DNA of 64,000 bases, from NCBI RefSeq assembly GCF_029201565.1, contig NZ_CP104002.1, positions 2,187,001-2,251,000 of the forward strand, written 5' to 3'. Under the pieces are notes generated by a model that saw only the letters and a program-made list of their open reading frames with translations, was not told the DNA's origin and made no database searches. This DNA is from Devosia sp. SD17-2 (GTDB lineage: Bacteria; Pseudomonadota; Alphaproteobacteria; Rhizobiales; Devosiaceae). The first letter of the stretch is position 1; every line of letters begins with the position of its first letter. Below are positions 58,714 to 64,000 of the stretch, one piece after another. Position numbers and translations under genes: made by a program.

Positions 58714-60218
58714 TGCCCCACTCCTGCCTCGCCGGCGTAGCGTATCGCTTCTTCGGCGGCGCTGAAAAGGGCGCGGGCCTTGTTCTCGCATTCGAGCTGT
58801 TCAAGCTCGGGCTGGCTGTCGGCAACAATGCCGGCGCCGGACTGCACATAGAGCTTGCCGTCCTTGACGATGCCGGTGCGCAGCACGATGCAGGTGTCCA
58901 TGGTGCCATCGGCACCGAAATAGCCGACGCAGCCGCCATAGATGCCGCGACGCGAGCGTTCGAGTTCGTCGATGATTTCCATCGCGCGCACTTTTGGTGC
59001 GCCCGAGACGGTGCCCGCCGGGAAGCCGGCCGAGAGCGCATCGACGAAGTCGTACTGCGGATCGAGCTCGCCCACGACGTTTGAGACGATGTGCATGACG
59101 TGGGAATAATATTCGAGGAAGAACTTGTCGGTGACCTTCACGGTGCCGGTCTTGGCGACACGGCCGACATCGTTGCGGCCGAGGTCGAGCAGCATCAGGT
59201 GCTCGGCCAGTTCCTTGGGATCGCTCAGCAGCTCTTCGGCCAGTTCCTTGTCGCGGGTTGGCGTGGCGCCGCGCTTGCGGGTGCCGGCGATGGGACGGAT
59301 GGTGACCTCGCCGTCCTGCACCCGCACCAGAATTTCCGGGCTCGATCCGGCAACGGCAAAGCCGCCGAAATCGAGGAAATACATGTAGGGGCTGGGATTG
59401 GTCCGGCGCAGGGCGCGGTAGAGCGCGGTCGGCGGCAGGGTGAAGTCTGCCGAAAAACGCTGGCTCAGCACGACCTGGAAAATGTCGCCGGCGGTGATGT
59501 AGTCCTTTGCCTTGGCCACCATGGCGAAATAGTCGTGGCGGCTGGTGTTGCTGGTGACGTTGATGGCTTCAAGATCGGGCAGGGCGCTGGTGGCCGGCAT
59601 GGCCTGGCCGAGGCGGGCAATGGCGTCGTCGATGCGGGCTTCGGCCGCCTCGAGCGCCTGACGGGCGGTGACGCCGTCACGGACATAGGCCGGCGCTGTG
59701 AGATAGAGCTCGTCCTTGACCGTGTCGAAAACGGCCAGCAGCGAGGGGCGCATCAGCACCGCTTCGGGGGTGCCCATCTCGTCGGGATTGTGGTTGGGCA
59801 GCACTTCCATGTACCGCACCATCTCATAGCCGAGATAGCCGAAGACGCCGGCCGATTGCGGCGGCAGGGTCGCGGGCATGTCGATCTGGCTTTCCGCCAC
59901 GAGATCGCGCAGGGCGTCGAGCGGCAGGCCGGGCAGCGGCTCGAAGGCGTCTGGGCTGATCTGGGCCGTGCGATTGATCAGGGCCTTGCCGTCTTCCACC
60001 TTCATGATGAGATCGGGCAGCAGGCCAATGATCGAATAGCGACCGCGGGTGGTGCCATCCTGCACGCTCTCGAGCAGGAACGAATGCGTCCGGCCCTGGG
60101 CGAGCTTGAGATAGGTCCCAATCGGCGTTTCCAGATCAGCCACGATGCGACGCCAGACGATCTGCGATTTGCCGGCCTGGTATTGCTCTGCAAAGCGCTT
60201 GGAAAAATCGTCGTCCAT
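58710..60218 (-). CDS. trpE: Anthranilate synthase component I
   Basis: This 502-residue chorismate-binding enzyme makes anthranilate with TrpG. The tryptophan feedback site is visible as SFLLESVQDG near the N-terminus. Catalytic blocks are AGTRKRGATPTRDKELAEEL, the LLDLGRNDVGRVAKTG block and ERSRRGIYGGCVGYFG. Keeping the LLES motif implies feedback inhibition by tryptophan. Only 30 bases separate it from ppiD upstream, and no trp leader-attenuator is seen. Confidence 0.96.
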   Translation of the reverse strand: MDDDFSKRFAEQYQAGKSQIVWRRIVADLETPIGTYLKLAQGRTHSFLLESVQDGTTRGRYSIIGLLPDLIMKVEDGKALINRTAQISPDAFEPLPGLPLDALRDLVAESQIDMPATLPPQSAGVFGYLGYEMVRYMEVLPNHNPDEMGTPEAVLMRPSLLAVFDTVKDELYLTAPAYVRDGVTARQALEAAEARIDDAIARLGQAMPATSALPDLEAINVTSNTSRHDYFAMVAKAKDYITAGDIFQVVLSQRFSADFTLPPTALYRALRRTNPSPYMYFLDFGGFAVAGSSPEILVRVQDGEVTIRPIAGTRKRGATPTRDKELAEELLSDPKELAEHLMLLDLGRNDVGRVAKTGTVKVTDKFFLEYYSHVMHIVSNVVGELDPQYDFVDALSAGFPAGTVSGAPKVRAMEIIDELERSRRGIYGGCVGYFGADGTMDTCIVLRTGIVKDGKLYVQSGAGIVADSQPELEQLECENKARALFSAAEEAIRYAGEAGVGQ

Positions 60219-60248
60219 CGTGTCTGATCCGGTTGAAGTTAGAGTGTC

Positions 60249-62123
60249 TTACTGGCCGTAATTGAGGGTCAGCAATTGCGTGAGCGCCTGCTGGTTGATG
60301 CGCAGGCCGACGTCATCGCGCATGGCGGTGACGAATTCGCTGTAGAAGCCGGCGCGGGCTTCGCTCGAAAGCGCCGCCATAGTCTCTGCGTCGAGGCCTT
60401 CGCCCGCCGTGGAGCTGTCCACGACCTGGAAGACGTAGAACTCGCCGGTGCTGGAGACGACCGAACCGGCATGGTCCGGGCCGCCGTTGAAGGCTTCCTG
60501 GGCGACGACATTGTCGATGCTGCCATCATCCGAGCCGAAGCGGGAGAAGGGCGTCGAGATCTGCGGGAAGAGGTTCATCGACATCGCGACATCGGCGATC
60601 TGCTCACCGGCCTCGAGACGCTGCACGATGGCAGCGGCTTCGGCCAGCAGCGCGTTGTTGGAACGCTCCTCAGTCATCGCGGTCGTGATTTCGTCGCGGA
60701 CTTCGTCCAGCGTCTGGTCGCGTGCCGGCTCAACGCCGAGCAGTTCGAAGAAGAGGTACGCATTGCCGGCCATGGGCAGGGACGGCGTCAGCTGACTCTC
60801 GGTGGCGCGGAAAATGGCCTGGGTGACGCGCGGACGGTCTTCCGGGGTCAGGTGGGGCAGGATGCTCAGCTCGACGCCACCGGAGGTGACTTCGGCCTCG
60901 TAGAGATCGAGATTGAAGCGACCGGCAATCTCCGCCAACGGGCGGAAGGCCGCACGCAATTCTTCAACCTGATCGAGAATCTCGTTGATTTCGCTGCGAG
61001 CCTGGGTGGAGGCGAGGCGGGCCGAGATGGCTTCGCTGGCTTCTTCAAGCGTCGGTGTGCCTGCCGGCTCGATGGCCGAAATGTGAATGGCGCGACGACC
61101 GGCAACACCATCGATGATGGCAATGCCGTTCTCGGGCAAAGAAAAGGCACTGTTGGCGAGCACGGTGTCGGTGACCTGGTCGCGGGTGCGGGTGCCGATC
61201 GGGTTGGAGGTCAGGCCGTTCTCAGCAAGCAGGGTGGCAAAGTCGGTGCCTGCGGCGATCCCGGCTTCGAAGGCTGCCTGCTGCTCTGGTGTGGACAAAA
61301 CCACCTGCTCGATGGTGCGGCGCTCGGGCGTGGTCAGATTGTCCTTGGTGCGCTCATATTCGGCGGCGATGGCGGCTTCGTCGATGGTCTTGCCGGCGGC
61401 GAGAGCGGGAATCGACAGGTCGAGCATCTGCACGCGGCGGGTCTCGACGGTGCGGTATTCGCCCTGGTGCTCGGTCAGATAGGCGGCGAGCTCTGCCTCG
61501 GTCGGGGCGGCGGGCGCCTCGATATTGGTTTCGTTCAGCGTGATATATTCGATGGTGCGCTGGCTGGCGCCATAATTGGCGATCAGCTGCGCCGCCACTT
61601 CGGGCATGGCGTCGTCGATGAACAGGGTGCGCAGCAGCTGATCGCGCTTGGCTTCATTGGCGCGGGCTTCGAAATATTCGGATTCGGTCCAGCCGCTGGC
61701 CTGCAGCACCTGCTTGAAGCTGGTGGGGTCGAAATTGCCCAGTGTGCCCTGGAAGGATGGATCGGCGCGCAGCATCTGGCCCAGCTTGTCCTCGGACACG
61801 CCCAGCCCCATCTGCTTGGCGAGCTGGTTCATCGCAGCGCCTTCGGAAAGTCCGAGCAGCACAGCGGTCGGCAGGCCAAGGGATTCGGCTTCGGCCATGG
61901 TCGGGACGCGCCCGAGCTGGCCGGCGAAACGGCTCACCTGGTTCTGGTAGGCACGCAGGAATTCGCGCGACTTGATCTCTTCATCACCGACACGGGCAAC
62001 AGTGTTGCTGCCCAGATCCGTGATCACGTTGTTGATGCCGAACCCGGCCACGCCGACCAGGAGGAAGGCCCCCATGATCTTGCCGGGCCAAGATTTTGCA
62101 AACGAACGCAAACCATCGAGCAT
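60249..62123 (-). CDS. ppiD: Inner-membrane PpiD-type peptidyl-prolyl isomerase/chaperone
   Basis: This 624-residue protein is anchored by one N-terminal helix (KIMGAFLLVGVAGFGINNVI), followed by a SurA-N-like chaperone region (about 40-200) and a parvulin region (about 235-375). The parvulin core is degenerate, as in most PpiD proteins, so chaperone function is more likely than isomerase activity. It helps proteins leaving the Sec translocon fold in the periplasm. Its place directly before trpE is conserved in related bacteria. It is divergent from tpiA. Confidence 0.88.
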   Translation of the reverse strand: MLDGLRSFAKSWPGKIMGAFLLVGVAGFGINNVITDLGSNTVARVGDEEIKSREFLRAYQNQVSRFAGQLGRVPTMAEAESLGLPTAVLLGLSEGAAMNQLAKQMGLGVSEDKLGQMLRADPSFQGTLGNFDPTSFKQVLQASGWTESEYFEARANEAKRDQLLRTLFIDDAMPEVAAQLIANYGASQRTIEYITLNETNIEAPAAPTEAELAAYLTEHQGEYRTVETRRVQMLDLSIPALAAGKTIDEAAIAAEYERTKDNLTTPERRTIEQVVLSTPEQQAAFEAGIAAGTDFATLLAENGLTSNPIGTRTRDQVTDTVLANSAFSLPENGIAIIDGVAGRRAIHISAIEPAGTPTLEEASEAISARLASTQARSEINEILDQVEELRAAFRPLAEIAGRFNLDLYEAEVTSGGVELSILPHLTPEDRPRVTQAIFRATESQLTPSLPMAGNAYLFFELLGVEPARDQTLDEVRDEITTAMTEERSNNALLAEAAAIVQRLEAGEQIADVAMSMNLFPQISTPFSRFGSDDGSIDNVVAQEAFNGGPDHAGSVVSSTGEFYVFQVVDSSTAGEGLDAETMAALSSEARAGFYSEFVTAMRDDVGLRINQQALTQLLTLNYGQ

Positions 62124-62244
62124 TTCACACGTTCCAGTTTATGGGGGCGTGGGCTTTACCCACAAGACCACCCGGACTAGTAAGACTTTTCGATAGCCGG
62201 GGTTAGGGCAAAGCCTATCCCGGCGCAAGGCAGGAGTAGCAAGA

Positions 62245-62997
62245 TTGACGACCATCTCACCGCTAATCGCCGGAAATTGGAAGATGAACGGGCTTACGAG
62301 CTCGCTGGAAGAACTTTCCACGCTCGCGCAGCTGCTCACCACCGGCGAGGCCCCGCGTGCGGTTGTGGTCGTTTGTCCGCCGGCCACTCTGCTGGCAGCC
62401 GTCGCCGCACAGGGCGCCTCTAGCGGTATCATGGCCGGGGGGCAGAATTGCCATGTGGAAGCCTCTGGCGCCCACACAGGTGAAGTTTCCGCCGGCATGC
62501 TGGCCGATGTCGGGGCTCAGTATGTGATTGTCGGCCATTCCGAGCGTCGCGCCGATAACCACGAAACCGATGATCTCGTTCGCGCCAAGGCCGAAGCCGC
62601 CATCGGCGCCGGCCTCAAGCCGATCATCTGCGTTGGGGAAACCGAGGCAGAACGCGATGCCGGGCAGGCCGAAAGCGTGGTTGCAGCGCAGCTGGCGTCT
62701 TCGGTTCCGGACGCTGCCGGCCAGCATGAAGTCATTGTTGCCTATGAGCCGATCTGGGCCATTGGCACCGGGCGCACGCCGAGCAATGACGATATCCGCC
62801 AGATGCACGCCAATATCCGCGATCGCCTCATCGAACGGTTCGGTGAGAAGGGCGTGCAGATTCGCATTCTTTATGGCGGTTCGCTCAAACCTGTGAATGC
62901 GCGCGAGATTTTGGCCATTGAAAACGTCAATGGTGGCCTTGTCGGGGGCGCGAGCCTCTTGGCAAAGGACTTCTACACCATTATCTCATCGGTATGA
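62245..62997 (+). CDS. tpiA: Triosephosphate isomerase
   Basis: This 250-residue TIM barrel interconverts dihydroxyacetone phosphate and glyceraldehyde 3-phosphate. Catalytic residues: Lys in GNWKMNG, His in VIVGHSERR and Glu in [12 protein letters not shown]; the phosphate loop is YGGSLKP. The start is TTG 62245 after CAGGAGTAGCAAGA, a rare start that may reduce translation. It also supports the sugar cluster, whose aldolase releases glyceraldehyde 3-phosphate. Confidence 0.96.
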   Translation: MTTISPLIAGNWKMNGLTSSLEELSTLAQLLTTGEAPRAVVVVCPPATLLAAVAAQGASSGIMAGGQNCHVEASGAHTGEVSAGMLADVGAQYVIVGHSERRADNHETDDLVRAKAEAAIGAGLKPIICVGETEAERDAGQAESVVAAQLASSVPDAAGQHEVIVAYEPIWAIGTGRTPSNDDIRQMHANIRDRLIERFGEKGVQIRILYGGSLKPVNAREILAIENVNGGLVGGASLLAKDFYTIISSV

Positions 62998-63106
62998 GGT
63001 GACTGCAGGGCGCGGTTGCGGCGAATTTCGCCGCAACGGTCTGGCATTTGCCGTTTGAGGCGTGTATGACGCCGCCAACTCTTGACTGACGCGAAGACGA
63101 AAACCT

Positions 63107-63574
63107 ATGGCGAACGTACTGATTGTTGCCTATCTGCTGATCGTTTTGGCGCTGATTGCCGTGATCCTGATCCAGCGTTCCGAAGGCGGAGCCCTTGGCA
63201 TTGGTGGTGGCGGCGGCGGCGGCCTGGTGACAGCCCGTGGATCGGCTAACCTTCTCACCCGCACGACCGCTATTCTGGCGACGCTGTTCTTCGCTACGGC
63301 CATTGGCCTGACCATTCTGAGCGAGCTTGATCGCAGCACGTCGTCCATTCTGGATCGTGCAGCGACCACCGATGGTGGCGAGGCTCCGGGCAATGTTCTG
63401 GATGCACTGAACGCACTGCAGGGCGATTCGACTTCTGACCTGCCGCTGCCGACCGCTCCAGTGACGCCCGCTGCTCCTGCTGCTACCGGCACCGGTGACC
63501 TTCCGGTCCCCGAAGCTCCAGCGGCCGCAGTGCCGGAAACGACCCAGACGCCGGCTCCGACGCCCGGCAACTGA
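63107..63574 (+). CDS. secG: Preprotein translocase subunit SecG
   Basis: This 155-residue SecG has two membrane helices (residues 3-22 and about 50-72) around the family loop IQRSEGGALGIGG and RGSANLLTRTTAILATLFF. A Pro/Ala/Thr-rich tail of about 75 residues follows, giving roughly 1.5 times the usual length; such tails are common in alphaproteobacterial SecG. It assists the SecYEG channel. Confidence 0.93.
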   Translation: MANVLIVAYLLIVLALIAVILIQRSEGGALGIGGGGGGGLVTARGSANLLTRTTAILATLFFATAIGLTILSELDRSTSSILDRAATTDGGEAPGNVLDALNALQGDSTSDLPLPTAPVTPAAPAATGTGDLPVPEAPAAAVPETTQTPAPTPGN

Positions 63575-63596
63575 CCCGCCGAAAGGCGAAGCCGAA

Positions 63597-63627
63597 AAGG
63601 GGATGGAAACATCCCCTTCTTCTTTTG
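63597..63627 (+). terminator. Rho-independent terminator after secG
   Basis: AAGGGGATG (63597-63605), GAAA tetraloop and CATCCCCTT (63610-63618) form a perfect 9-bp stem followed by CTTCTTTTG. It lies 23 bases after the secG stop and before pyrG. Confidence 0.85.
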
Positions 63628-63684
63628 TGTAGTGCGCAATCGCGCCCTGCGAATCGTGACTGTTTTGATTTATGGTGATCGCCC

Positions 63685-64000
63685 ATGGCTCGGTACGTAT
63701 TCATCACCGGAGGCGTGGTCTCCTCTCTCGGCAAAGGTCTTGCATCAGCGGCTCTCGGCGCTGTGCTCCAGGCCCGCGGCTATAAAGTCCGCCTGAGGAA
63801 GCTCGACCCCTATCTCAATGTCGACCCCGGCACCATGTCGCCGACCCAGCACGGCGAAGTCTTCGTCACCGATGATGGTGCCGAGACGGACCTCGACCTG
63901 GGGCACTATGAGCGCTTCACTGGTCGCGCTGCCAACAAGCGCGACAATATCACCTCGGGCCGCATCTATTCGGACCTGCTCACCAAAGAGCGCAAGGGCG
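63685..64000 (+). CDS. pyrG: CTP synthase, 3' end cut by window edge
   Basis: The first 105 residues of CTP synthase are present: [20 protein letters not shown] (P-loop), [17 protein letters not shown] and [20 protein letters not shown]. The enzyme aminates UTP to CTP using glutamine; the glutaminase domain lies beyond the edge. The order tpiA-secG-pyrG is conserved in alphaproteobacteria. Confidence 0.95.
   Translation, partial: MARYVFITGGVVSSLGKGLASAALGAVLQARGYKVRLRKLDPYLNVDPGTMSPTQHGEVFVTDDGAETDLDLGHYERFTGRAANKRDNITSGRIYSDLLTKERKG

Noticed and set aside
60276..62180. A 634-codon plus-strand open frame opposite ppiD, and similar long antisense frames opposite the liv genes (2737-4962)
   Set aside because: Composition is Gly/Arg/Glu-rich, typical of antisense readings of high-GC genes, and the opposite strands carry recognised proteins.

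Overview
The window is high-GC, densely coding chromosomal DNA of an alphaproteobacterium, most likely a Hyphomicrobiales member close to Devosia. The evidence is the gene order (rpsB-tsf-pyrH-frr-uppS-cdsA-rseP-bamA-lpxD-fabZ-lpxA-lpxB-gltA-gltX-comEC and ppiD-trpEGDC-moaC-moeA-lexA), LexA operators of the alphaproteobacterial direct-repeat type (GAAC-N7-GAAC), and an ScfR-type XRE regulator beside an SLC5-STAC histidine kinase. The genus is an inference. No tRNA, rRNA, CRISPR array or transposase was seen.

Layout. 1-2.1 kb: pxpBCA (5-oxoprolinase), cut at the left edge. 2.2-7.4 kb: a leftward five-gene HAAT-family ABC importer with a Tat-exported binding protein. 7.6-12.6 kb: a four-gene signalling operon of XRE/ScfR regulator with an embedded HisKA-like helix pair, single-domain response regulator, small membrane protein and symporter-kinase. 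12.6-22.4 kb: ion channel with zinc ribbon, FecR-domain protein, glycosyltransferase, a frameshifted FliK-like/FlhB-C-like pair, a SleB-type hydrolase, MTA/SAH nucleosidase, small proteins and parE. 22.5-28.8 kb: a small secreted protein, an ABC-F gene behind a candidate leader peptide, then an SOS-boxed 32-codon membrane peptide immediately before dnaE. 29-41 kb: translation, lipid, outer-membrane and lipid A genes. 41-46.2 kb: gltA, gltX and a comEC broken by two frameshifts. 46.2-52.7 kb: a galactoside/galactonate catabolic cluster. 52.7-53.3 kb: structured noncoding DNA with palindromic repeats. 53.3-62.1 kb: NTF2-like gene, lexA, moeA, moaC, trpCDGE and ppiD. 62.2-64 kb: tpiA, secG and the start of pyrG.

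How it fits together. Three perfect LexA boxes (before parE, before the 32-aa peptide and dnaE, and a double inverted one before lexA) put a small SOS regulon in this window. The 32-aa peptide resembles Caulobacter SidA in size, topology, LexA control and position. The sugar cluster supplies beta-galactosidase, lactonase, sugar-acid dehydratase, KDGal kinase and KDPGal aldolase: a De Ley-Doudoroff route lacking only galactose dehydrogenase, apparently inserted between comEC and lexA. BamA appears to lack its first POTRA domain, and lpxI and dxr are missing from their usual places. Four one-base frame breaks (fliK-like, comEC twice, a mini-ORF in the trp operon) are either real decay or assembly indels.
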